From Pseudomonadota bacterium (GTDB taxonomy: Bacteria; Verrucomicrobiota; Verrucomicrobiia; Chthoniobacterales; UBA6821), in the NCBI GenBank assembly GCA_009928265.1, contig RFPR01000044.1, forward strand, positions 1 through 15,150: a DNA stretch of 15,150 nt, written 5' to 3'. The notes below the pieces were generated by a model. That model did no database searches. It saw only the letters and a program-made list of their open reading frames with translations, and was not told the origin of the DNA. Shown here piece after piece: positions 1 through 6,853 of the stretch. Every line of letters begins with the position of its first letter. Position 1 is the first letter of the stretch. The position numbers and the translations under genes were made by a program.

Positions 1-114
1 CGGATCTCGCGCGGCACCCTCAGCGAGGATATCGCCGCGGTGGCGGCCATTGTCGGCCTGCAGGCCATCGAGTACCGGAAACTCTACCCGATGGGCGACA
101 ACGACGGGCATTAG
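1..114 (+). CDS. 3' end of an unrecognised protein gene
   Basis: An open frame enters from the left edge and ends with TAG at 112-114, giving 37 residues. The last ones read LYPMGDNDGH. The codons are GC-rich and resemble those of the neighbouring genes, and sodA starts 52 bases later in the same direction. This is why I read it as the tail of a real upstream gene rather than a chance frame. The fragment contains a hydrophobic stretch rich in Ala, Ile and Val followed by a charged, polar end. I do not recognise the family, and too little is present to assign a function. Confidence 0.5.
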   Translation, partial: RISRGTLSEDIAAVAAIVGLQAIEYRKLYPMGDNDGH

Positions 115-166
115 GCCGAGATCCTTCTTGTCTCCCCCCGAGTCGCGGGATCATCCTGTTGGTCCT

Positions 167-781
167 ATGTCCTACACGCTTCCCGCACTTCCTTACGCCT
201 TCGGCGCGCTTGAGCCCCACATCGATGCCCGCACGATGGAGATCCACCACGACAAGCACCATGCTGCTTACGTGAACAACCTGAACAACGCACTCAAAGA
301 TCATGCCGATCTCGCGGCTAAGCCGGTCAATGAGCTCATCGCCGACCTGAATGCGGTGCCCGAGCCGATCCGCAACGCCGTCCGCAATAACGGCGGGGGC
401 CACTCCAACCATACTTTCTTCTGGGAGTTGATGGCCCCGGGCGGCGCTGCTGCTCCTGTGGGCAAGCTCTCCGAGGCGATCGTGAAGACCTTCGGCAGTG
501 TCGATGAATTCAAGGCCAAGTTCGAGGCCGCCGGTGTCGGCCGCTTCGGCAGCGGATGGGCATGGCTCATTGTCAACAAGCAGGGCGGCCTCGAGATCGT
601 TTCGACTCCCAATCAGGACAGTCCCGTCATGGAAGGCAACAAGCCCGTCCTCGGCAACGACGTTTGGGAGCATGCCTACTACCTCAACTATCAGAACCGT
701 CGTCCGGATTACCTCAAGGCCTGGTGGAACGTGGTCAACTGGGATCACGCCGAGCAGAACTACCAGACCGCTCTGAAATAG
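167..781 (+). CDS. sodA: Superoxide dismutase, Mn type
   Basis: This 204-residue cytoplasmic enzyme of the Fe/Mn superoxide dismutase family converts superoxide to hydrogen peroxide and oxygen. The N-terminus MSYTLPALPYAF is the family's usual start and fixes the ATG at 167. The frame stays open further upstream, but that extension resembles nothing in the family. The metal ligands are visible as His27 (in IHHDKHH), His82 (in GGGHSNHTFFW), Asp165 and His169 (in DVWEHAYYLNY). Gly78 and Gln150 (in TPNQDSP) are the residues that usually mark manganese rather than iron preference. Length is normal. There is no clear Shine-Dalgarno sequence before the start. A strong hairpin terminator lies about 100 bases after the stop, so the gene probably ends its transcript there. 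It converges on dxr. The family call is secure; the metal preference is inferred from motifs. Confidence 0.96.
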   Translation: MSYTLPALPYAFGALEPHIDARTMEIHHDKHHAAYVNNLNNALKDHADLAAKPVNELIADLNAVPEPIRNAVRNNGGGHSNHTFFWELMAPGGAAAPVGKLSEAIVKTFGSVDEFKAKFEAAGVGRFGSGWAWLIVNKQGGLEIVSTPNQDSPVMEGNKPVLGNDVWEHAYYLNYQNRRPDYLKAWWNVVNWDHAEQNYQTALK

Positions 782-792
782 TTTCTTTTGGT

Positions 793-858
793 CTAGGGCG
801 TTGTTGCTGCTGACTCACCGTAGGTTTTGCTACGGCTACGTTCGCGACGCCTAGCCCT
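793..858. repeat. Imperfect palindromic intergenic element (REP-like)
   Basis: The gap after sodA holds nested inverted repeats. The core is CCGTAG (818-823), a six-base loop, then CTACGG (830-835). Outside it, AGGGC (795-799) pairs with GCCCT (854-858). The core loop region GTAGGTTTTGCT recurs almost unchanged (GTAGGTTTGCT) in another palindrome after pdhC near 8273. Two related palindromes in gaps suggest a dispersed REP-like family. Whether it is mobile or structural cannot be told from one window. Confidence 0.45.
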
Positions 859-878
859 GAAGCAAAATCATCAACTTC

Positions 879-914
879 AAAAAGCCCCGCTCCGGAAACG
901 GCGCGGGGCTTTTT
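879..914. terminator. Intrinsic terminator between sodA and dxr, probably bidirectional
   Basis: The arms are AAAAAGCCCCGC (879-890) and GCGGGGCTTTTT (903-914), a perfect 12-base match. Inside the loop a further CCG-GAAA-CGG forms a stem with a GNRA tetraloop. The run of T on the plus strand, and the matching run of A at the other end, mean it can stop sodA transcripts and also dxr transcripts arriving from the right. This is the clearest terminator in the window. Confidence 0.88.
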
Positions 915-939
915 CGTTAAGAATAACGCCGTGGCTCGA

Positions 940-994
940 AAGCCCTTAAAATTCCTAAAAGCCTAACAGTCTCAAGCCTAAGAGCCTTACAGGC
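940..994. repeat. Degenerate 7-8 base tandem repeats at the dxr 3' end
   Basis: On the plus strand the units run CCTAAAAG, CCTAACAG, TCTCAAG, CCTAAGAG, CCTTACAG between about 954 and 992. They vary around CCTWAMAG. The stop codon of dxr (987-989) and its last codons lie inside the array. Related units occur beside both ends of dctA (10022-10033 and 11388-11416), and similar heptamers lie before pdhB. Confidence 0.55.
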
Positions 995-2114
995 ATTTCC
1001 TCGCCGCCGTATCCGCCTCGATGAGTTGATCAAGGGTCGGGTGCTCCACAAACGGCACCTCATCCATCGCGCGGGCCACGCTCTCCCAGATGCCGGGGAA
1101 TGACAGGCGTCCCGCCAAGAAGGCATCCACGGCGGCCTCATTGGAGGCGTTGAGCACGGCGGGAAGGGTGCCTCCCGCTGTCCCGGCCCTGCGGGCCAAA
1201 TCGAGTGCAGGGAATAGATCGGTGCGAGGCACCTCGAATTCGAGTTTCCCCAGCGCCGTCAGGTCGAGTGGGGCACATGGGCTGGTCAGGCGCTCGGGGT
1301 AGGTAAGCGCGTATTGGATCGGCAGCGCCATGTCGGTGGAGCCGAGTTGTGCCAGTATCGAGCCGTCGAGGAATTCTACCATCGAGTGGACGATGCTCTG
1401 GGGATGGACAATGACATCGACTTGTTCCATCGGCATGCCGAAGAGCCACTTCGCCTCGATCATCTCGAGTCCCTTGTTAAAGAGCGTGGCCGAATCGACT
1501 GAAATTTTCCTTCCCATCGACCAGGTGGGGTGACGAAGGGCCTGCTCCGGAGTCACGGAGGCGAGATCCGCCGCACCGGCCTTTCGGAAGGGGCCGCCGG
1601 AACAGGTCAGGATCAGGCGCTTCACGGTCGAGGGATCCTGGCCCTCGAGGCATTGGAAGATGGCATTGTGCTCGCTGTCGACCGGAAGGACACGTACGCC
1701 CATCTTTGCTGCAGTAGCCATCACCAACTCACCGGCCATGACCAGGATTTCCTTGCTCGCGACGGCGAGATCCTTCTCGTTTTCCAGGGCGTGAAGCGCT
1801 GGCTTCAGACCGGTTGTCCCGACGATTGCCATCAGCACGAGATCGGCTTCGGGCAGCGCGGCGAGCGTCAGGAGCCCTTCCTCACAATGCAGCACGGGGC
1901 GTCCGAGATCATGCGAGAGCTGGTTTGCCGCTGCTTCATCACCCGCACAGACTGCAGCCTTTGGAAACTCACAGGCCAGCTCCAGCAGTCGCCCCGTGTT
2001 GTTTCGCCCGGAGAGGCCCACGATTTCAATCCGTTCCGGTAGCGCACGGGCTACACGCATCGCGCTTTCTCCGATGGAGCCCGTGGCCCCCAGGATCACG
2101 ACGCGGCGCTTCAT
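987..2114 (-). CDS. dxr: 1-deoxy-D-xylulose 5-phosphate reductoisomerase
   Basis: This is the second enzyme of the MEP isoprenoid pathway. It rearranges and reduces 1-deoxy-D-xylulose 5-phosphate to 2-C-methyl-D-erythritol 4-phosphate using NADPH and a divalent metal, in the cytoplasm. The 375 residues begin with the NADPH-binding GATGSIG (9-15). The metal-binding DSEHN is at 146-150, with Asp146 and Glu148 as ligands. NKGLEMIEA (213-221) supplies Glu217. The substrate-contacting SGGPFR lies at 172-177. Length is slightly short of the E. coli enzyme (398). The ATG overlaps the stop of cdsA as ATGA, so the two are probably translationally coupled; cdsA-dxr is a common bacterial gene pair. The C-terminus RKCL is encoded by intergenic-type repeats, so the final residues may have drifted. 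Confidence 0.97.
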   Translation of the reverse strand: MKRRVVILGATGSIGESAMRVARALPERIEIVGLSGRNNTGRLLELACEFPKAAVCAGDEAAANQLSHDLGRPVLHCEEGLLTLAALPEADLVLMAIVGTTGLKPALHALENEKDLAVASKEILVMAGELVMATAAKMGVRVLPVDSEHNAIFQCLEGQDPSTVKRLILTCSGGPFRKAGAADLASVTPEQALRHPTWSMGRKISVDSATLFNKGLEMIEAKWLFGMPMEQVDVIVHPQSIVHSMVEFLDGSILAQLGSTDMALPIQYALTYPERLTSPCAPLDLTALGKLEFEVPRTDLFPALDLARRAGTAGGTLPAVLNASNEAAVDAFLAGRLSFPGIWESVARAMDEVPFVEHPTLDQLIEADTAARKCL

Positions 2115-3007
2115 GCGAGGTGAGGGAGGAACTGGAGCAGGAAGTAAAAGAGCGGGAGGGTGAAGAGCAGGCTGTCGATGAGATCGAGACCGCCACCGAT
2201 GCCGGGAAGGGCGTGGCCCGAATCTTTGGTGTGGACCGATCGCTTCAGGAGCGACTCAGCGAGATCCCCGGCCACACCGGCTACTGCGAGGATCAGCGAG
2301 AGGATGCATGCCACGGGGAGGCTGAAGTGGAAGACCGGTAGATAGCCGTCAAAGAGCCGGGAAACGACCACACCCGTCACCACGCCGAGCAGGATGCCAC
2401 CCAGGATTCCCTCCCAGGTCTTCTTCGGGCTGATGTTGGGGAAGAAAGGAGTGCGCCCAAAGAGGCTTCCCGACAGAAAGGCTCCAACATCGGTAAATTT
2501 CGTGACCGCCACGACAAAGAGCACCAGATACTGGCCTGTGGTGTGACCATCCGCCGTGCGAGGCGTCAGGTAGAGGAGCTTTGCCATGAAGAGGAAAAGC
2601 CACGGGATATAGACCACGCCAAGCAGGGTGAAGGCGATGGCCTCGGCCGTTGCGCGACCAGGGTTATTCCGACCGAATTCCCTCAGGAAAAGCAATGGCA
2701 CGAAAAGGGCGAGTGCCGCCGTTTCCACCGGGAACAGGGCAAAGCGCTTGAGAGGATCGGCGGCCGGGAGGAGCAGGAAGTTCAGGGCGATGAGCACCAG
2801 GGCCGCACCCATGCCGAAGCCCCGGTGATTACTGATCCCTCCAGCCCGAAGCAGGGCAAAATATTCCCAGAGTGAAACCAAAGCCGGGACAGCGATCAGG
2901 AAGGCAAAGAGGGGCTCCGAACGGAGCAGGAAAGCGGCGACGACGGCGGCCCAGAGACCTAGGGTGCTCAGTGTCCGGGGGATGAAAGAGGGGGGAAGTG
3001 GTCGCAT
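2111..3007 (-). CDS. cdsA: Phosphatidate cytidylyltransferase (CDP-diacylglycerol synthase)
   Basis: This integral membrane enzyme joins phosphatidic acid and CTP to give CDP-diacylglycerol, the precursor of bacterial phospholipids. The 298 residues are mostly hydrophobic, with about eight likely membrane segments. The family motif SPKKTWEG is at 193-200, after the TDVGAFLSG segment. The C-terminal signature begins normally with SLLKR and KDSGHALPG (252-269). It then reads IGGGLDLIDS, where the textbook signature has HGG and DRID, so the usual His and Arg are Ile and Leu. Lys261 and Asp262 are kept. The start is the first ATG after the recA divergence gap, and no Shine-Dalgarno sequence is visible. 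It leads the cdsA-dxr pair. No uppS or frr is adjacent on this side. Confidence 0.93.
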   Translation of the reverse strand: MRPLPPSFIPRTLSTLGLWAAVVAAFLLRSEPLFAFLIAVPALVSLWEYFALLRAGGISNHRGFGMGAALVLIALNFLLLPAADPLKRFALFPVETAALALFVPLLFLREFGRNNPGRATAEAIAFTLLGVVYIPWLFLFMAKLLYLTPRTADGHTTGQYLVLFVVAVTKFTDVGAFLSGSLFGRTPFFPNISPKKTWEGILGGILLGVVTGVVVSRLFDGYLPVFHFSLPVACILSLILAVAGVAGDLAESLLKRSVHTKDSGHALPGIGGGLDLIDSLLFTLPLFYFLLQFLPHLA

Positions 3008-3058
3008 GCCGAATGGTTGAAGGTAAAAATCCCGCCCTGAAAGGCAAGCCGCCGTTTT

Positions 3059-3090
3059 CCGGTTGCGGTGACCGGTGGTAGGTCTAGGCT
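3059..3090 (+). promoter_or_regulatory. Possible recA promoter with an overlapping dyad
   Basis: In the 143-base gap between divergent cdsA and recA, TTGCGG (3063-3068) and TAGGCT (3085-3090) are 16 bases apart and could be -35 and -10 boxes. A dyad, CCGGT (3059-3063) with ACCGG (3071-3075), overlaps the -35. I see no CTGT-N8-ACAG and no GAAC/GTTC dyad of the better known LexA types. The call is weak. Confidence 0.25.
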
Positions 3091-3150
3091 TTTAAAACTT
3101 TCCTCGTTTAGAAAGCACACACAAGAACCAACCCCACGATTACGACGACC

Positions 3151-4200
3151 ATGGCCAAAGAAGACGCATCCACCGAGAAGGTAGCCGACAAAGCCGCCGC
3201 CGCCCGCGCCAAGAACCTCGACCTCGCCATCCAGGCGATCGCCAAGGACTACGGCGACGGGGCGATCATGCGCCTCGGTGAGGCCTCCGCTGTCAATATC
3301 GCCTCGATCCCGACCGGCAACCTCCTCATCGACCGAGCCCTCGGTGTCGGCGGGTTCCCCCGCGGGCGCATCGTCGAGATTTTCGGCCCCGAGTCCTCGG
3401 GCAAGACGACCCTCACCCTGACCGTGGTGGCCCAGGCCCAGAAGAGGGGGGGAGTTGCCGCATTCATCGACGTCGAGCATGCTCTCGATCCCGGTTATGC
3501 CCGCAAGCTGGGCGTGAACCTCGAGGAACTCCTTGTCTCCCAGCCCAGCTCCGGCGAGGAGGCCCTTCGTATCTGCGAGACACTCGTGCGCTCCAATGCC
3601 GTCGACGTGATCGTCCTTGATTCGGTCGCCGCGCTCGTCACCAAAACCGAGCTTGAAGGCGAGATCGGCGACTCGGTCGTCGGCGCCCAGGCCCGCCTTA
3701 TGAGTGCCGCCATGAGAAAACTCACCGCACTCATCTCCAAGGCTGACACCTGCTGTATCTTCACCAACCAAATCCGCGAGAAAATCGGCGTCATGTTCGG
3801 CAATCCCGAGACGACTCCGGGCGGCAAGGCTCTCAAGTTCTACTCCAGCGTCCGCTGCGACATCCGTCGCATCGGAGCGATCAAGCAGACCGACGGCACC
3901 GTCACCGGCAGCCGCACCCGCGTGAAGGTCGTGAAAAACAAGGTTGCCCCTCCCTTCACCGAGGCCGAGTTCGACATCATGTACAACGAGGGAATCTCCT
4001 CCACGGGTTCCCTGTTGGATCTTGCCATTGAGAAGAATGTTCTCGAGAAGCGCGGTTCCTGGCTCAACTACAAGGGGGAGAACATCGCCCAAGGCCGCGA
4101 CGCCGCCAAGGACCTGCTCAAGACCAACACCGAGCTCTACGCCGAGATCGAGGAGGCAGTGAAGGTCGCCCTCGAGGCCGAGGCCGCGGGCAAAAAATAA
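3151..4200 (+). CDS. recA: Recombinase RecA
   Basis: RecA is the ATP-dependent strand-exchange protein of homologous recombination and the activator of LexA-type repressor cleavage. The 349-residue length is normal. An N-terminal oligomerisation helix is followed by Walker A GPESSGKT (79-86), the catalytic Glu109 in VEH, and Walker B VIVLD (153-157). Loop L1 lies near GEIGDSVVGAQARLMS (170-185). The ATP-sensing Gln207 is in TNQIR, and loop L2 is around GNPETTPGG (217-225). The first 20 residues are unusually rich in Ala, Lys and Glu, and the C-terminal tail is mixed-charge. The ATG at 3151 is the family start. No Shine-Dalgarno sequence precedes it. The gene stands alone, divergent from cdsA, and is followed by an inverted heptamer repeat rather than a classic terminator. 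Confidence 0.98.
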   Translation: MAKEDASTEKVADKAAAARAKNLDLAIQAIAKDYGDGAIMRLGEASAVNIASIPTGNLLIDRALGVGGFPRGRIVEIFGPESSGKTTLTLTVVAQAQKRGGVAAFIDVEHALDPGYARKLGVNLEELLVSQPSSGEEALRICETLVRSNAVDVIVLDSVAALVTKTELEGEIGDSVVGAQARLMSAAMRKLTALISKADTCCIFTNQIREKIGVMFGNPETTPGGKALKFYSSVRCDIRRIGAIKQTDGTVTGSRTRVKVVKNKVAPPFTEAEFDIMYNEGISSTGSLLDLAIEKNVLEKRGSWLNYKGENIAQGRDAAKDLLKTNTELYAEIEEAVKVALEAEAAGKK

Positions 4201-4233
4201 TCAGAATCGGGGGTGCTGGAGACTCTAGCGGTT

Positions 4234-4320
4234 GAGACTGAAGACTGAAGTAGGTACGGAGCGAGACATCTCTCCTTGTTTCGGATTTCCTACCAGTCTT
4301 CAGCCTTTGGTCTTCAGTCT
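4234..4320. repeat. Inverted heptamer repeats between recA and pdhA
   Basis: The left arm at 4236-4253 is two copies of ACTGAAG followed by TAG. The right arm at 4288-4320 holds TCCTACC, then CAGTCTTCAG and TCTTCAGTC separated by CCTTTGG. The arms are complementary over most of their length, so the RNA could fold into a long stem interrupted by the CCTTTGG bulge. There is no U tract. It could end or stabilise the recA transcript, or simply be an intergenic repeat. Confidence 0.55.
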
Positions 4321-4409
4321 GATTCCCCCTCTTCTGTCTTGCCGCATCAGGCTGGTTTCGGAATAATTTCCCCTTCGCGCACCGGTCTCCCCGGGGCGGG
4401 AAACGGCCC

Positions 4410-5738
4410 ATGGCTCGCACGCTTTCCTTATCTTCCAAACCGAAAAAATCCGCTTCCCCTTCCAAGAAGAAGGGGGTGCGCCCCGTGATCACGAAGAAAG
4501 TGACCAAGGCACCTGCCAAGACTGCAAATAAAGCGCCGGCAAAGAAGGCGGCCCCTAAGAAGTCTGATGTGAAGGCGGTTGCGGCCAAGAAGCCAGCTCC
4601 TCTTTCCAAGGCTCCCAAGGCAGCCAAGGTGACCAAAGCGGTCGTCAAACCAGCCGCCCCTGTTTCCAAAGTTTCCAAAACCTCGACCGATTGGTCCAAG
4701 GATCCTTTCAACGCAAAGCTCAAGCCTGCCGAAAAGATCGGTTTCCTCCGCGAGATGCTTCGTATCCGCCGCTTTGAGCAGCAGGCACTCAAGCATTACA
4801 ACAACGGGGCGATGGGTGGCTTTCTCCACCTCTATATCGGCCAGGAGTCGGTTGCCGTCGGCACTGCCTCGTTGATGAACGGCAAGGACGAGATCATCAC
4901 AGCCTACCGTGACCACGGCCACGCCCTCGCTGTTGGCATGGGAATGGACGAATGCATGGCCGAACTCTTTGGCAAAGGAACCGGTTGCTCCAAGGGCAAG
5001 GGTGGCTCGATGCACTTCTTCGCCCCCGACAAGCACTACTGGGGCGGCCATGGCATCGTTGGCGGCCAGGCTCCGCTCGGGATGGGGCTCGCCTTCGCCT
5101 TGAAATACAAGGGGCTCAAGGGATGTGCGGTCGCTTTCCTCGGTGACGGTGCCGTGAACCAAGGTGTCTTCAGCGAATGCCTCAATATGGCCGCGCTTTT
5201 CGAACTACCCGTCGTCTTCGTCATCGAGAACAACGGCTACTCCATGGGCACGAGCCTCGAACGTTCCTCTGCCATCCGTCACTCCCTCGCCTCCCGCGCC
5301 GAGGGCTTCGATGTCGACTGGTCCCTCTGCGGCGGCTTCGATCTCTACGAGCTCCGCGCGAATCTCGGTGCCGTCATGGAGAAGGCCAGGACGAAGTTCC
5401 GCCCCCACGTTCTTGAGGTCTCGACCTACCGCTACTATGGCCACTCCGTTGCCGACGCAAACGCCAAGAAGTATCGCTCGCCCGAGGAGATCGAGCGCTA
5501 CAAGACCGAGTGCGACCCGATCACCCTCTGGGAAAAGCAGCTTCTTAAGGAGAAGGTGATCACCGAGGCCGGCATCGAGAAGATCAATGCCGAGGCCAAG
5601 GCCGAGGCGGCGGCCGCTGCTGACTTCGCCATCGCGAGCCCCTGGCCTAGCGAGGAGAGTATTTTCGAGGACATCTACCACGAGGTGGATCACCAGACTG
5701 AGGCTGGCCAGACCGGCCGCCACTTCTTCAGCGAGTAA
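4410..5738 (+). CDS. pdhA: Pyruvate dehydrogenase E1 component, alpha subunit, with a lysine-rich N-terminal tail
   Basis: With PdhB this forms the thiamine diphosphate-dependent E1 of the pyruvate dehydrogenase complex, which decarboxylates pyruvate and passes the acetyl group to lipoyl-E2. The catalytic part starts near residue 95 (LKPAEKIGFLREMLRIRRFE). It holds the ThDP/Mg motif from GDGAVNQG (245-252) to ENN (273-275), and the loop RYYGHSVAD (341-349). The protein has 442 residues, while this family is usually 320-370. The excess is residues 1-90, which contain 25 Lys, 2 Arg and one acidic residue (Asp53), set among Ala, Pro, Ser and Val as in histone H1 tails. No other start lies between the tail and the conserved domain, since the first internal Met (115) would cut into it, so the tail is probably translated. 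GGGGCGGG at 4393-4400 may be a weak ribosome site. pdhB follows after 38 bases. Confidence 0.95.
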   Translation: MARTLSLSSKPKKSASPSKKKGVRPVITKKVTKAPAKTANKAPAKKAAPKKSDVKAVAAKKPAPLSKAPKAAKVTKAVVKPAAPVSKVSKTSTDWSKDPFNAKLKPAEKIGFLREMLRIRRFEQQALKHYNNGAMGGFLHLYIGQESVAVGTASLMNGKDEIITAYRDHGHALAVGMGMDECMAELFGKGTGCSKGKGGSMHFFAPDKHYWGGHGIVGGQAPLGMGLAFALKYKGLKGCAVAFLGDGAVNQGVFSECLNMAALFELPVVFVIENNGYSMGTSLERSSAIRHSLASRAEGFDVDWSLCGGFDLYELRANLGAVMEKARTKFRPHVLEVSTYRYYGHSVADANAKKYRSPEEIERYKTECDPITLWEKQLLKEKVITEAGIEKINAEAKAEAAAAADFAIASPWPSEESIFEDIYHEVDHQTEAGQTGRHFFSE

Positions 5739-5749
5739 CCATGGTTCTA

Positions 5750-5773
5750 CTCCTTCAGCCTTCAGCCTTTTAG
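5750..5773 (+). repeat. Heptamer repeat at the pdhB ribosome-binding position
   Basis: Two copies of CTTCAGC and a variant CTTTTAGC fill most of the 38-base pdhA-pdhB gap and end a few bases before the pdhB ATG. There is therefore no purine-rich Shine-Dalgarno sequence. The unit matches the repeats on either side of the recA-pdhA gap. Confidence 0.6.
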
Positions 5774-5776
5774 CCA

Positions 5777-6751
5777 ATGCCCGTCATCACTTACCGCCAG
5801 GCCCTCAACGACGCCTTCGCCGAGGAGCTTTCCCGCGACGAGAATGTCTTCCTCATGGGCGAAGAAGTCGCCCAATACAATGGCGCCTACAAGGTCACCG
5901 AGGGACTCTGGCAGAAATTCGGATCGAAGCGTGTCATCGACACTCCGATCAGCGAGGCCGCTTTCCTGGGCATGGGCGTGGGTGCTGCGATGATGGGACT
6001 CCGTCCCGTGGTCGAGCTGATGTTCTGGAGCTTTGCCTATGTCGGCCTCGACCAGATCATCAACAACGCCGGCTGCATCCGCTACATGTCGGGTGGCCTG
6101 ATCAATGTCCCGATGGTCATCCGCGGCCCCGCCAACGGCGGCACCAATGTCGGCGCGACCCACTCCCACACGCCGGAGAACTTCCTGGCAAATACTCCCG
6201 GTCTGAAGGTCGTCTGTCCCGCCACCCCGTACGACGCCAAGGGGCTCATGATCTCCTCCATTCGCGACAATGATACCGTCTGCTTCATGGAGAATACTCT
6301 CCTCTACGGTGATCTTGGCGAAGTTCCCGATGGCGCCTACACGATCCCACTCGGAGTCGCCGAGGTGAAGCGCGAGGGAATCGACGTCTCCCTGATAGCC
6401 CACGGCCGAGCGGTCCTCACTTCGCTGGCCGCCGCCGAGATCCTTTCGGCAGAGCACGGCATCGAGGCCGAGGTCGTTGACCTCCGCTCCATCCGTCCCC
6501 TCGACGAGGAGACCATCCTCAACTCGGTTGCCAAGACTCACCGTGCCGTGCTGGTCGACGAGAACAAGCCCTTCTGCGGCGTCAGCTCCCAGATCGCCGC
6601 CCTTCTCGCCGAGCAAGCCTTCGACGAACTCGACGCTCCGGTCCTGCGCGTCACGGCACTCGACGCCCCTGCGATCTACAGCATGCCGCTAGAGAAGCTC
6701 CAGCTTCCCGACGCCCAGGTCGTCGTCGCCAAAGTCCTCTCATCTTTCTGA
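5777..6751 (+). CDS. pdhB: Pyruvate dehydrogenase E1 component, beta subunit
   Basis: This is the partner of PdhA in the E1 heterotetramer; the beta subunit contributes to the thiamine diphosphate site and docks E1 onto E2. The 324-residue length is normal. Family features include the start ITYRQALNDAFAEEL, MGEEVAQYNGAYKVTEGL (27-44), the catalytic-loop region with HSHTPENFL, and PGLKVVCPATPYDAKGL. The C-terminal transketolase domain runs through VSLIAHGRAVLTS and VDLRSIRPLD. The ATG at 5777 gives the family N-terminus, and in-frame TAG at 5771 excludes an earlier start. It lies between pdhA and pdhC in one direction, so an operon is likely. The 144-base gap after it carries a large inverted repeat that could alter how much E2 is made relative to E1. 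Confidence 0.96.
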   Translation: MPVITYRQALNDAFAEELSRDENVFLMGEEVAQYNGAYKVTEGLWQKFGSKRVIDTPISEAAFLGMGVGAAMMGLRPVVELMFWSFAYVGLDQIINNAGCIRYMSGGLINVPMVIRGPANGGTNVGATHSHTPENFLANTPGLKVVCPATPYDAKGLMISSIRDNDTVCFMENTLLYGDLGEVPDGAYTIPLGVAEVKREGIDVSLIAHGRAVLTSLAAAEILSAEHGIEAEVVDLRSIRPLDEETILNSVAKTHRAVLVDENKPFCGVSSQIAALLAEQAFDELDAPVLRVTALDAPAIYSMPLEKLQLPDAQVVVAKVLSSF

Positions 6752-6752
6752 T

Positions 6753-6853
6753 CTGATGAATTTTCTGATGAAATTTTCGCGCGGAGACGCGGAGACGCGG
6801 AGAGACGGAAATCATACCCTTTCATTCCTCTGCGCCTCTGCGCCTCTGCGCGA
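6753..6853. repeat. Octamer arrays in inverted orientation between pdhB and pdhC
   Basis: Just after pdhB, CTGATGAA with a following T-rich run occurs twice in tandem (about 6753-6777). Then GCGGAGAC-type units repeat three times (6779-6806). After a 20-base spacer, CTCTGCGC-type units repeat three times (6828-6851). The second array is nearly the reverse complement of the first over about 28 bases, with the differences being transitions (G-U pairs or A-C mismatches in RNA). The transcript could form a long imperfect hairpin. Similar GCGGAGAC arrays occur in gaps of many unrelated bacterial genomes. Confidence 0.7.

Noticed and set aside
50..166. N-terminal extension of the sodA frame
   Set aside because: The extra 39 residues overlap the end of the upstream gene and do not look like a signal peptide; the family start is at 167.
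20..748. Long minus-strand open frame opposite sodA
   Set aside because: It covers the sodA gene in antisense, has no recognisable domain, and would conflict with a complete, well-conserved enzyme.
2968..4092. Long minus-strand open frame (374 codons) opposite recA
   Set aside because: It is the antisense shadow of recA in a GC-rich region. Its product is low in order, Gly/Asp-rich, and resembles no family, while recA on the other strand is unmistakable.
5741..5773. Small frame MVLLLQPSAF between pdhA and pdhB as a leader peptide or an earlier pdhB start
   Set aside because: It is made of the heptamer repeat, stops in frame before pdhB, and has no initiation signal or codon pattern suggesting regulation.
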